Assembly: GCF_030766725.1 (NCBI RefSeq)
Contig: NZ_JARQWR010000010.1
Span: forward strand, 1 to 64,000
DNA from: Flavobacterium aerium
GTDB taxonomy: Bacteria > Bacteroidota > Bacteroidia > Flavobacteriales > Flavobacteriaceae
Length of the DNA: 64,000 nucleotides
Direction: 5' to 3'
The notes below the pieces were generated by a model. It was given only the letters and a program-made list of their open reading frames with translations. It was not told where the DNA came from and made no database searches. The position numbers and the translations under genes are program-made. This document shows positions 8,060 through 16,802 of this stretch, piece by piece (the first letter of the stretch is position 1; the number at the start of each line of letters is the position of its first letter).

Positions 8060-9536
8060 GTGTTGAATCTCGTTTAGGATGGATCGTATCATTCTTCTTC
8101 TCCACCGCAATTATAGCTGCTTGCTTCTTCTTTCTTAATTCTTTGTATTCTATATACCCTTCATTCAACTGATTGTAAATCATTCCTGCAACTTTTTTAG
8201 CCCCTCTAAAGTTAAAGTGAGTATAATCTTTATTGGCCATAGCCGGTTGTTCGTCTACCCATTTTACCATAGAACCATCTCCTCCCATTAGAGTGTATAG
8301 ATTCACAAAACTAGATCCCGTTTTGATTGCATATTTCTTTTGGGCTACTGATAATGGTGCTACTGCCGAATCGGTTTTCATTTCCATTTCGTATTTTGAC
8401 GCTTTATCTGCCGTAGAAATAATCAATATTGATACTCCAGGGAAGCATTCTTTCAAGTGCTCCACAACTCTAGACATACTTCTATCGTACCAATCATAAT
8501 TATAAGATCCATAATTCAATACATTGGTTCCGTAGTGCAATACAATTAAATCGTAGCCTAATTTATCATTGAAAGCACGCATTAAGTTTGTATTGAAAGT
8601 ACTGATTGGTAATCCTGAGTTTCCTCTATTAGAAAAGTTATCAATGTGTACTCCTCTTCCGTCATCAAAATTAAATCCGTAGAATGGAATGGAATCAGTA
8701 TGTACAAAATTCACTTTCAAACCTTTAATACTGTTTGGTGTTATTGCTACAGTATTCAGTAGATTATTAGGCAATAGTTTCTTTATTACTTTTACAGTAT
8801 CCTTATCTATTGCAACAGATATTGATCCACGTTTATTATTTGAACTACCATAAAATAAGGTTGGATTATCTAAGCTTGTTGCAAATCGAGTATTGTTTGC
8901 TTTATACTGAACCCATGTTGACTTTATGGTATCTTTTGTAAAAAACACATGTCCATTTACTCCAAATGGCTTAATTGGTCTTTTTACATTTAGATAAGAT
9001 TGTGTTTTCCAGTTTGGAGAAAATTGATGGCTAATTGTTCCTCTTGATCCCGCAGACTCAGAAGTTATTGATACAAATCCAACTCCTCTACCGCCGTATA
9101 CTTCTTGGTAATTATTACGCAAATCCTGCACAATCATATCTCCATCGGTCATGGAATCTCCAAAATAGGCAATACGTACATTCCCTTTTTGTTGAGTTTC
9201 TAATTGGTATAATTTTTCATAGAAATTAACCAAATACTGATATCCTTTATAGCTTTCAAATTTCTCCGTAGGAAATTGAATACCTTCTGTTTCTTTAAAA
9301 ACAATTGGTTCTTTGGATAAAGTATCGGGTGCCAACTTGTCTACTTTCTCTTCTTTTTCCTGAGCTGCTACGGCTTCAAGCATTAAGCTATCCACTACCA
9401 CATTCTTAGTAGCACCGGCCTTTTCGGAGAAAATCTTTTTCGGTAAAACTTCTTTTATACCAACAAAAATGATTGCTGATAGTAATACTATTCCAAAGGA
9501 TTGGAAAAAATATGATTTTGATTCTGATTGATTCAC
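8049..9536 (-). CDS. Membrane-anchored SGNH/GDSL hydrolase-like protein
   Basis: 495 residues. One N-terminal membrane segment (FQSFGIVLLSAIIFVGIKEVL, about 11-31) anchors a periplasmic domain. Block I is RIAYFGDSMTDGDMI with Ser128; LHYGTNVLNYG and DYTHFNFRGAKKVAG supply the other SGNH blocks. It resembles the AlgJ/AlgX/PatB type of SGNH partner that accepts or transfers acetyl groups delivered by an MBOAT protein. It starts 18 bases after argS with no promoter seen in the gap, and its stop overlaps the start of the LysM-SGNH gene, so argS-SGNH-SGNH-MBOAT is probably one transcript. Confidence 0.85.
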   Translation of the reverse strand: MNQSESKSYFFQSFGIVLLSAIIFVGIKEVLPKKIFSEKAGATKNVVVDSLMLEAVAAQEKEEKVDKLAPDTLSKEPIVFKETEGIQFPTEKFESYKGYQYLVNFYEKLYQLETQQKGNVRIAYFGDSMTDGDMIVQDLRNNYQEVYGGRGVGFVSITSESAGSRGTISHQFSPNWKTQSYLNVKRPIKPFGVNGHVFFTKDTIKSTWVQYKANNTRFATSLDNPTLFYGSSNNKRGSISVAIDKDTVKVIKKLLPNNLLNTVAITPNSIKGLKVNFVHTDSIPFYGFNFDDGRGVHIDNFSNRGNSGLPISTFNTNLMRAFNDKLGYDLIVLHYGTNVLNYGSYNYDWYDRSMSRVVEHLKECFPGVSILIISTADKASKYEMEMKTDSAVAPLSVAQKKYAIKTGSSFVNLYTLMGGDGSMVKWVDEQPAMANKDYTHFNFRGAKKVAGMIYNQLNEGYIEYKELRKKKQAAIIAVEKKNDTIHPKRDSTHVE

Positions 9537-9554
9537 AAAAACTGGATATAAAAA

Positions 9555-11330
9555 TTACATTCTTTCTGGTACCTGGATGCCTAACAAACCAAAGGCCAAT
9601 TTTATAATATCGGCTACTTTCTTGGAAAGTTGGACTCTAAATGTCTTTTCTTGTTGATTTTCTGAGCCTAATATAGGGACCATCTGATAAAACGAGTTAT
9701 ACTCTCTCACTAAATCATACGTATAGTTTGCAATTAATGCAGGACTATGATTTTGTGCAGCCGTTTGAATTACCTCTGGAAATAAAGCTATTTGCTTCAA
9801 CAATTCTTTTTCTTTTTCATGCAATTCAACTGTAGGTGTAGCATTTTCAAAGTCGAAAGCTGCTTTTCTTATAATTGATTGGATACGGGCGTATGTATAT
9901 TGAATGAATGGCCCTGTATTTCCTGCAAAATCTACTGATTCTTCTGGATTAAAAAGTATACGTTTTTTTGGATCTACTTTCAAGATATAGTATTTCAATG
10001 CTCCTAGACCAATCGTATTATATAGTGCGGCTTTTTCTTCTTTAGTATAGCTTTCTAACTTTCCTAATTCTTCTGAAATATTTTGAGCTGTTTCAGTCAT
10101 TTCACGCATTAAATCGTCTGCATCAACTACTGTTCCTTCTCTACTTTTCATTTTTCCAGATGGTAAGTCTACCATTCCGTATGACAGGTGGTATAAATTG
10201 TCAGCCCATTCGAATCCTAATTTTTTCAGAATTAGGAATAATACTTTAAAGTGATAATCTTGTTCGTTTCCTACCGTATAGGTCAAAGCATTAATATCAA
10301 AATCTTTAAAACGTTGAATTGCCGTACCAATATCTTGTGTCATATACACTGAAGTACCATCACTACGCAATACAATTTTTTCATCTAAGCCATCTGCTGT
10401 TAAGTCAATCCATACGGATGAATCTTCTTTTCTATAGAAAACGCCTTTCTCAAGTCCCATTTGAACTACATCTTTACCTAATAGATAGGTATCACTTTCA
10501 TAATAGTTCTTATCGAAGTCAACTCCAAGATTTTTATATGTTACCGCAAATCCATCGTATACCCATTGGTTCATTTTTTTCCAAAGTGCAATAACTTCAG
10601 AATCTCCTGCTTCCCACTTCAAAAGCATTTCTTGAGCTTCTAATAATATAGGTGCTTGTTTTTTTGCTTCTTCTTCTGTTTTACCAGAAGTCATTAATAC
10701 TGCTATTTCTTCTTTATATGCTTTATCAAAAGCTACATAATAATTTCCTACTAATTTATCTCCTTTTAATCCTGTGCTTTCTGGAGTAGCTCCGTTACCG
10801 AATCTTTGCCAAGCCAACATGGATTTACAAATATGTATCCCTCTATCGTTTATGATTTGAGTTTTATATACTTTCTTCCCTGAAGCTTTGATTATTTCTG
10901 CAACCGAATAACCTAATAGATTATTTCTAACGTGTCCTAAGTGTAAAGGTTTATTTGTATTTGGAGAAGAATACTCTACCATTACAGCCATGTCCTCTTC
11001 CTTTGGTGTTACAAAACCATACTGATTATCATTCTTAATTGCATTAAAAAAGTTAAGATAGTACTGATCTGATATTACAATATTCAAAAAACCAGATACT
11101 ACATTATAACGTTCTACCTCTATAACATTCTCTACGAGGTATTGTCCAATCTTATTTCCTAACTCTACTGGATTACTCTTCACTACTTTCAAAAGAGGAA
11201 AAATCACCATAGTAATATCACCTTCAAATTCCTTACGCGTAGTTTGAAATTCAACTTTATCAATAGTAATTGCGAATAAGGACTGAATAGCTTTCTCTAT
11301 TTGGGGTGTAAGTATCTGTGATAAGGTCAT
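9555..11330 (-). CDS. argS: Arginyl-tRNA synthetase
   Basis: 591 residues from MTLSQILTPQIEKAIQ; a longer frame upstream (to 11375) runs through the promoter box and was rejected. Class I synthetase charging tRNA-Arg with ATP. The N-terminal Arg-tRNA-synt additional domain covers about 1-105; the HIGH motif appears as HLGH (130-133) in SSPNTNKPLHLGHVRNN; the KMSKS-like motif is SGKMKSREGTVV; a DALR anticodon-binding domain makes up the last ~130 residues. It probably heads a unit with the SGNH/MBOAT genes downstream. Confidence 0.97.
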   Translation of the reverse strand: MTLSQILTPQIEKAIQSLFAITIDKVEFQTTRKEFEGDITMVIFPLLKVVKSNPVELGNKIGQYLVENVIEVERYNVVSGFLNIVISDQYYLNFFNAIKNDNQYGFVTPKEEDMAVMVEYSSPNTNKPLHLGHVRNNLLGYSVAEIIKASGKKVYKTQIINDRGIHICKSMLAWQRFGNGATPESTGLKGDKLVGNYYVAFDKAYKEEIAVLMTSGKTEEEAKKQAPILLEAQEMLLKWEAGDSEVIALWKKMNQWVYDGFAVTYKNLGVDFDKNYYESDTYLLGKDVVQMGLEKGVFYRKEDSSVWIDLTADGLDEKIVLRSDGTSVYMTQDIGTAIQRFKDFDINALTYTVGNEQDYHFKVLFLILKKLGFEWADNLYHLSYGMVDLPSGKMKSREGTVVDADDLMREMTETAQNISEELGKLESYTKEEKAALYNTIGLGALKYYILKVDPKKRILFNPEESVDFAGNTGPFIQYTYARIQSIIRKAAFDFENATPTVELHEKEKELLKQIALFPEVIQTAAQNHSPALIANYTYDLVREYNSFYQMVPILGSENQQEKTFRVQLSKKVADIIKLAFGLLGIQVPERM

Positions 11331-11352
11331 ATTATAGTTTATTTTAAGGGTG

Positions 11353-11383
11353 CAAAGATATGTATATTGTAGCAATTTGAAAA
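11353..11383 (-). promoter_or_regulatory. Promoter of argS
   Basis: Minus-strand TATCTTTG (11353-11360) with TTTTCAAATTG (11373-11383) 12 bases upstream, nearly the same arrangement as the ffh promoter. It lies inside the longest argS frame and therefore supports the start at 11330. Confidence 0.75.
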
Positions 11384-11581
11384 TTTGTAATTAATATAAT
11401 TACACCTTAATTATCAGTACTTTATATTTTTTTTGAAAACAATTTCATTTTTTTTGAAAATACTTGTAACATTTTTCCCTGAATTGTGTCTAGTATATGA
11501 TAACGTTTTTAAAAATTGTTATAGAAATGTTAAACATTGCATAAAATAGTACTATGTTTAACAAAGTAGCCTAAAAAGATA

Positions 11582-11589
11582 TATATTTG
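11582..11589 (+). promoter_or_regulatory. Promoter -7 box for the outer-membrane barrel gene
   Basis: TATATTTG, 29 bases before the ATG at 11619; a weak upstream element GTTTAAC lies about 19 bases before it. Confidence 0.6.
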
Positions 11590-11618
11590 CCCTATCAATC
11601 ATAATCAAACAAACAAAA

Positions 11619-14039
11619 ATGAAACTACAATTATTCTTATTATTAATTTTTGGCGCGGTGTTTACTTCAAACGCACAGAGCACAGGTTCCATTTCAGGAA
11701 ATGTTGTTGACAAATCAACAAAGGCCCCGATTGGATATGCTACTGTTATAATTAAAGAAGTAGGTAATCCAAAAGCTAACGTTAATGGAGGAATCACAGA
11801 GGACAATGGAAATTTTCAAATCAAAAATCTTCCATTAAAAAATTACACTGTCGAGATACAGTATATAGGATATAAAAGTTCTGTAATCGCTGTAAATTTA
11901 GAAAGTGGTGATAAGAGTGTTACACTAAAGCAAATCGCTCTAGAAGAAGAAGCAACGATGCTAAACAGCGTGAGTGTTGTAGCAGAACGTTCTACTATTG
12001 AACAAAAAATTGATCGTAAAATTATCAATGTTGGTAAAGATTTAACTACTGCTGGTGCAACGGCATCAGAAATCATGAATAACATTCCTTCTGTGAATGT
12101 AGATCAGGATGGTAAACTTTCTTTACGTGGTAACACGAATGTGCGTGTATTAATTGACGGAAGACCTACTAATATGGATGCGGGTCAGTTATTAAAACAA
12201 ATCCCTTCTTCGTCTATTAAAAAGATTGAGTTAATTACTAACCCAAGTGCAAAATACAATCCTGAAGGAATGTCTGGGATCATTAACATCGTTTTACACA
12301 AAAATTCTAACGATGGATTTAATGGGAACTTGAATGCTGGTATCACCTTAGGTAAAACACCAAAATTCAACAACTCATTGGACATGAATTACCGTCAAGG
12401 AAAAGTAAATTTCTTTGGTAACTATGGTAAAACATTTGGAAAATATGCAAATGAAGGTTTTATCAGCAGAATGGATAATAATTCTACACAAGCATTGGAT
12501 ATCCTGAATGATAATGATTCTTACATTTATAAAATTGGAATGGATTATTATATCAATGATAAAAACACTTTATCAGTATATACTAACCAAAACTCAATAA
12601 CGGGTGATGGTATTGTAAATACGTTTATCACTTATCCTCAAGGAGGAGTTGGAGCAATTCCTAATATCTTCCAAAATTCTACTTATCATACAAAAGGAAA
12701 AAATAACTCTTACAACTTAGCTTTCAAGCATTTATTTGAAAAAGAAGGTCATACATTAGACTTAGAGGTAAATCACAACATCAATAAACAAGCTCAGGAT
12801 GCAGGTTTCAACACGACAACTTATACAGCTCCTTCAACATTTATTGATTATCAGGATTTCTTAAATGATAAGAGTAAGCTTACTACAGTGAACTTAGATT
12901 ATGTTAATCCTTTAAATGAGAAGACTAATTTAGAGTTGGGTGCAGAAGCGAGATACATGCGTAATGAAAATCACTACATTACGGGTAATCCAATCGTTAC
13001 CGATCCATCAAAGCAAAATTCAATTTACAACTATGATGTAGACATTTATTCATTGTATGCTACTTATGGTCAAAAATTTGAGAAATTCAGCTATCAAGTG
13101 GGTGCTCGTATGGAAAGCTATAAAGTAAATGCTTTATTAAATAACAATAGTGCTTATAAAGATGATTACCTAACAGTTTACCCATCTGCATATCTTACCT
13201 ATACTCCTACTGAGAAAAACCAATTCCAATTGAGTTACAGCAGACGTGTAGATAGACCAAGTGCTTCACAAACTAAACCATTAAGAGAGTTTTCTACTCC
13301 ACTGGTAACCTCTATTGGTAATCCAAAATTAGATCCTCAGTTCACAAATTCTGTAGAATTAAACTACACAAGAACTTTATCTAAAGGATCGGTTACAGCG
13401 GGTATTTATTATAGAGCAATTAATGCAGAAATTAACCGTATATTGTATCCGGATCCAAGTGTTGAAAATGGTCAAATCATGAGTTTCGCAAACTTTGACA
13501 ACAATACTGCTTATGGATTTGAGGTATCAGCAAATTATAAAATTAATTCTTGGTGGGATATTAACCCAAGTGTAGATTTCTCGAATATCTCACAAAAAGG
13601 TTTAGTATCTATGCGAAATACGAATACAAACGATTTCGAATTCGTACAAAAAGAAGTAGATGTAGCTGCTTTCAACGCTCGTTTGAACAGTAATTTCAAA
13701 GCTACAAAGAGTTTACGTTTCTTAGTCTTTGGTTTCTATAGAGGTCCCGTAAATGGAATTCAGAACAATGGAAAAGAAATGAAAAAAATTGACGTAGGTG
13801 GACGTTATAGCCTTCTTAAAGACAAACTTACAATGAGTGTTCGTTTTAATGATGTCTTTAATTCAATGAAATATGCTTTTGATTCACAAAATCCTTATCC
13901 ACAAAGGGGCCAATTTACTTGGGAGAGTCAATCCGTATTTATTGGAATAAATTACTTATTTGGTGGTGGAAAGAACAGGAGTTTACAGCGTAAACAGAGA
14001 GATGACAACACCAAACAAGGAAGTGGAGGTATGTTTTAA
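11619..14039 (+). CDS. TonB-dependent-receptor-like outer-membrane beta-barrel protein
   Basis: 806 residues. Signal peptide MKLQLFLLLIFGAVFTSNAQ, then a CarboxypepD_reg-like beta-sandwich (GSISGNVVDKSTKAPIGYATV... about residues 22-105), a plug-like segment (IMNNIPSVNVDQDGKLSLRGNTNVRVLIDGRP, INIVL) and a C-terminal barrel of the OMP_b-brl_3 type with alternating aromatic strands. No SusC-type TonB-box signature or SusD partner is present, so it is an orphan member of unknown substrate. The tail is unusual: after the last strand comes a basic, polar stretch (RSLQRKQRDDN) ending GSGGMF. Its 3' end and terminator are duplicated 620 bases downstream (see the remnant). Confidence 0.9.
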   Translation: MKLQLFLLLIFGAVFTSNAQSTGSISGNVVDKSTKAPIGYATVIIKEVGNPKANVNGGITEDNGNFQIKNLPLKNYTVEIQYIGYKSSVIAVNLESGDKSVTLKQIALEEEATMLNSVSVVAERSTIEQKIDRKIINVGKDLTTAGATASEIMNNIPSVNVDQDGKLSLRGNTNVRVLIDGRPTNMDAGQLLKQIPSSSIKKIELITNPSAKYNPEGMSGIINIVLHKNSNDGFNGNLNAGITLGKTPKFNNSLDMNYRQGKVNFFGNYGKTFGKYANEGFISRMDNNSTQALDILNDNDSYIYKIGMDYYINDKNTLSVYTNQNSITGDGIVNTFITYPQGGVGAIPNIFQNSTYHTKGKNNSYNLAFKHLFEKEGHTLDLEVNHNINKQAQDAGFNTTTYTAPSTFIDYQDFLNDKSKLTTVNLDYVNPLNEKTNLELGAEARYMRNENHYITGNPIVTDPSKQNSIYNYDVDIYSLYATYGQKFEKFSYQVGARMESYKVNALLNNNSAYKDDYLTVYPSAYLTYTPTEKNQFQLSYSRRVDRPSASQTKPLREFSTPLVTSIGNPKLDPQFTNSVELNYTRTLSKGSVTAGIYYRAINAEINRILYPDPSVENGQIMSFANFDNNTAYGFEVSANYKINSWWDINPSVDFSNISQKGLVSMRNTNTNDFEFVQKEVDVAAFNARLNSNFKATKSLRFLVFGFYRGPVNGIQNNGKEMKKIDVGGRYSLLKDKLTMSVRFNDVFNSMKYAFDSQNPYPQRGQFTWESQSVFIGINYLFGGGKNRSLQRKQRDDNTKQGSGGMF

Positions 14040-14086
14040 ACCCGTATTTAAAGTTGCATTTAAATAATTTTGATTAGAAAGAAAAG

Positions 14087-14113
14087 ACCGGAGGAATACG
14101 CTCCGGTTTTTTT
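14087..14113 (+). terminator. Terminator of the barrel gene
   Basis: Stem ACCGGAG / CTCCGGT, 7-base loop, followed by seven T. An almost identical hairpin recurs at 14711-14738. Confidence 0.9.
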
Positions 14114-14629
14114 GTATTCAAGCATTACCTATTCTCTTCTTCTTTCCTTCTTAATTTGCCATTACTTTTTCACTTTATTAAAAAAATGAAAATATTTCTC
14201 TTCTAACTGTAACATTTCATTTTTTTAACAGTCGTTATAGTACGGTTCTTTTTTAAAGCTTTTACTAGTACTTCCCGATTAGTGAAAGCTTTGAGAAAAT
14301 ACCCCATCATCAATCATCAATCAAAAAACGGACTAAAATGAATTCTAAATCACCCCTTATCTACTCTTGAGTATAGTTGTAACTTTTCGAGCTCAATACG
14401 AAGAATCGAACTAGCTCCTTATTGACCTCATTTAAAGAAGTAAAAACCTTATGATAATTATAAGTGCTATAGTAAAATCTATGACACTTTTTGAGCCATA
14501 ATAATAAAGTGAACGAACTCTAGACAATAGTGTTCATTAGTCACAACTTAAAAAAAAAATTAGAATCTATACGAGCGTATAAATTATCTCATTAGTAGGT
14601 AAATTGAAGTGTAGATAACAAAATAAGAT
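14114..14629 (+). other. Gene-free stretch, probably decayed copy of the barrel gene region
   Basis: No credible reading frame. The segment ending in ATG at 14338 (ccccatcatcaatcatcaat ... aaaatg) faintly resembles the barrel gene's leader (ccctatcaatcataatcaaa ... aaaatg at 11590-11621). Together with the 3' remnant at 14630 this suggests a duplicate that lost nearly all its coding sequence. Confidence 0.4.
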
Positions 14630-14738
14630 AGCACAAAACAAGGCAATGGAGGTATGTCTTAAAACTTGTATTTAAAGTTGCATTTTAAATATGTTTGATT
14701 AGAAAGAAAAGACCGGAGAAATACGCTCCGGTCTTTTT
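14630..14738 (+). pseudogene. Remnant 3' end of a duplicated barrel gene with its terminator
   Basis: About 109 bases nearly repeat 14008-14113: the last codons (STKQGNGGMS-stop versus NTKQGSGGMF-stop), the 3' leader gtatttaaagttgcattt, the run gattagaaagaaaagaccgg and the hairpin. An in-frame stop two codons before the match shows it is not coding. It is a scar of a tandem duplication followed by deletion. Confidence 0.75.
14711..14738. terminator. Second copy of the hairpin terminator
   Basis: GACCGGAG / CTCCGGTC, 7-base loop, T-run. Placed 21 bases after the end of the L,D-transpeptidase gene on the other strand, so it may now serve that gene. Confidence 0.75.
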
Positions 14739-14759
14739 GTACTTGAGTCTTTTATAACT

Positions 14760-15281
14760 TTATGGATAGATTTCAATTTTTGATCCAATCTTTACAGCTT
14801 GATACAATTCGTCAATTTCAGAATTGGTCAATGCTATACAGCCCGCAGTCCAATCGGACCACCTTTGAATTTTATTGATGTATCCAGCACCATTTCTAAT
14901 TCCATGAATTTTAATATCCCCTCCACTGGGTTTCCCTGCTTTTTTTGCCTTTTCTTTATCCTGTTCATTAGGGTAAGAAATGCCTAAATTTTTATGATAT
15001 CCACTTTTTGGATTTCGATCTTCTATATAATATATTCCTTCAGGAGTTTTATTGTCTCCTTCAAATTCTTTATGTCCAATGGGATTTTTTCCTAAGGAAA
15101 TTTTATATACTTTTAAAAGTTTTCCTTCAGAAAATGCCAATAACTGTCGCTTACTTTTATAAACAACAAGGTGATCTACTGTGGTATTCTCAGGTAATTT
15201 TGTTTCGGGGTAATAATAATAAACTAGAAATCCAGAAATCAATAAGACTAATATCCAAAGCATGATTTTCCGAATTTTCAT
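14760..15281 (-). CDS. L,D-transpeptidase (YkuD) family protein
   Basis: 173 residues. A single N-terminal membrane segment (MLWILVLLISGFLVYYYY) anchors a short YkuD domain in the periplasm. The catalytic signature is split as usual: IKIHGIRNG (His) and SDWTAGCIALTNSEIDEL (Ser/Thr-x-Gly-Cys), with the nucleophilic Cys in AGC. Such enzymes form 3-3 cross-links in peptidoglycan or attach proteins to it; the small single-domain type (ErfK/YbiS-related) sometimes only modifies side chains. It begins 17 bases after fabH and is likely transcribed with it. Confidence 0.88.
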   Translation of the reverse strand: MKIRKIMLWILVLLISGFLVYYYYPETKLPENTTVDHLVVYKSKRQLLAFSEGKLLKVYKISLGKNPIGHKEFEGDNKTPEGIYYIEDRNPKSGYHKNLGISYPNEQDKEKAKKAGKPSGGDIKIHGIRNGAGYINKIQRWSDWTAGCIALTNSEIDELYQAVKIGSKIEIYP

Positions 15282-15298
15282 TTAAAATACTATTTTTT

Positions 15299-16309
15299 TT
15301 ACCATTTAATAATTGCACTTCCCCAAGTAAAACCACTTCCAAACGCCGCCAAAACAACAGTGTCTCCTTCTTTGATTTTACCTTGCTCCCATGCTTCTGT
15401 TAAAGCAATTGGAATTGAAGCAGCAGTAGTGTTTCCGTAGTTCATAATATTATTATAAACTTGGTCATCACGCAATTGAAATTTTTGTTGAATAAATTGA
15501 GAGATTCTAAGGTTCGCTTGATGTGGTATAAGCATATCAATATCAGAAACCTGCAAATTATTCGCTTGTAATCCTTCCATAATCACTTCACTGAAACGTA
15601 CAACGGCATTTTTAAATACAAATTGTCCATTCATATAAGGATAATAAGATTCATCATTCGGATCATTATCACGAATAATATCTGTAACCCATCTTTTTCC
15701 CATTCCAGGAGCAATCAATGATAATTCTTCTGCATGTTGTCCTTCCGAATGTAAATGTGTAGAAAGAATCCCTTTCGTTGTATCTTCTTCTCTGCTTAGA
15801 ATAGCAGCTCCAGCTCCGTCACCAAAAATAACAGATACGCCTCTACCTCTTGTAGTCATATCCAATCCTGTAGAATGAAGTTCAGACCCAATGATTAGAA
15901 TATTCTTGTACATTCCTGTTTTGATGTATTGATCGGCAACAGATAATGCATATATAAAACCAGAACATTGATTTCGAACATCTAATGCTCCTACAGTCTT
16001 TAAACCTAAATCTCTTTGTACTAAAACCCCTGGTCCTGGAAAATAATAATCTGGACTTAAGGTTGCAAACACTACAAAATCGATATCATCTTTATCAATT
16101 CCAGCACGCTCAATCGCAATTTTCGCAGCTTTAACGCCCATTGTAGTGGTCGTATCTTCTCCGCCTGGTACAACATGGCGTCTTTCTTTTATCCCTGTGC
16201 GCTCCTGAATCCACTCATCATTAGTCTCCATGATCTTAGAAAGATCTCCATTAGTCACAACATTGTCAGGAACATAATAGCCTAACCCTTTTATCTTTGA
16301 ATGATACAT
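15299..16309 (-). CDS. fabH: Beta-ketoacyl-ACP synthase III
   Basis: 336 residues. Condenses an acyl-CoA primer with malonyl-ACP to start fatty-acid synthesis. The KASIII triad is complete: C115 in VRNQCSGFIYAL, H263 in PHQANLRI, N293 in NYGNTTAASIP; GDGAGAAIL and the C-terminal AAFGSGFTWGSAII are also typical. It is not next to plsX/rpmF, where many Bacteroidota carry a fabH, so a second copy may exist elsewhere and this one could serve a special primer. Start MYHSKIKGLGYYVPD fits the family. Confidence 0.93.
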   Translation of the reverse strand: MYHSKIKGLGYYVPDNVVTNGDLSKIMETNDEWIQERTGIKERRHVVPGGEDTTTTMGVKAAKIAIERAGIDKDDIDFVVFATLSPDYYFPGPGVLVQRDLGLKTVGALDVRNQCSGFIYALSVADQYIKTGMYKNILIIGSELHSTGLDMTTRGRGVSVIFGDGAGAAILSREEDTTKGILSTHLHSEGQHAEELSLIAPGMGKRWVTDIIRDNDPNDESYYPYMNGQFVFKNAVVRFSEVIMEGLQANNLQVSDIDMLIPHQANLRISQFIQQKFQLRDDQVYNNIMNYGNTTAASIPIALTEAWEQGKIKEGDTVVLAAFGSGFTWGSAIIKW

Positions 16310-16802
16310 TGTCTTTGTTTATGTTTTTGTTAAAAATAAGTTTGCAAATTTAAGCATACTTTAAAACAGTATACTACAAGATAGTAAAAATTTCACTATT
16401 AGTAATTTAAATCCTTATTTTTAGAAAACAATTCCCGACAAATATAAAATAGTATTCGGTATTTTTTTAACATATGTTAAGAAAAAACTATATCTACTTG
16501 GCGCAATTCCCAAACAATCAACAGTAACACACTACAATACAGGTAATTAGCAACATAATTTAAAACTACTATACATAGCACATCTGCATCTTTTTATGCA
16601 ATTTCACATCACTATTATTGTCAAAATATATACATTTTAATGATTTTGACTTAAAAACGGATTCGATTAACAGATTAATAATAACACCTTTAGACTCTCT
16701 GAAAGATTCTATCTTTACTTGCCAATTTTAACAGATTTAAATTACTATATATGATGCAGTATTAGTATTTTTAAGCCTTTATTCATTAAACTATTTCAAT
16801 CA
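16310..16802. other. 493-base divergent intergenic region
   Basis: Very AT-rich spacer between fabH (-) and the S9 peptidase (+). Besides the fabH -7 box, TATCTTTA at 16710-16717 is a near-match for a plus-strand -7 box but lies 86 bases before the peptidase ATG. No ORF, hairpin or RNA gene was recognised. Confidence 0.5.
16345..16352 (-). promoter_or_regulatory. Possible -7 box for fabH
   Basis: Minus-strand TAAATTTG 36 bases before the start codon. No good -33 element, so support is moderate. Confidence 0.45.

Noticed and set aside
9555..11375. argS beginning at the ATG at 11375
   Set aside because: The first 15 codons run through the promoter -7 box (11353-11360) and are unlike ArgS; the start at 11330 matches the family.
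16310..16802. Small RNA or leader peptide in the 493-base spacer
   Set aside because: No hairpin with T-run, no ORF with plausible composition and no consensus promoter supporting it.
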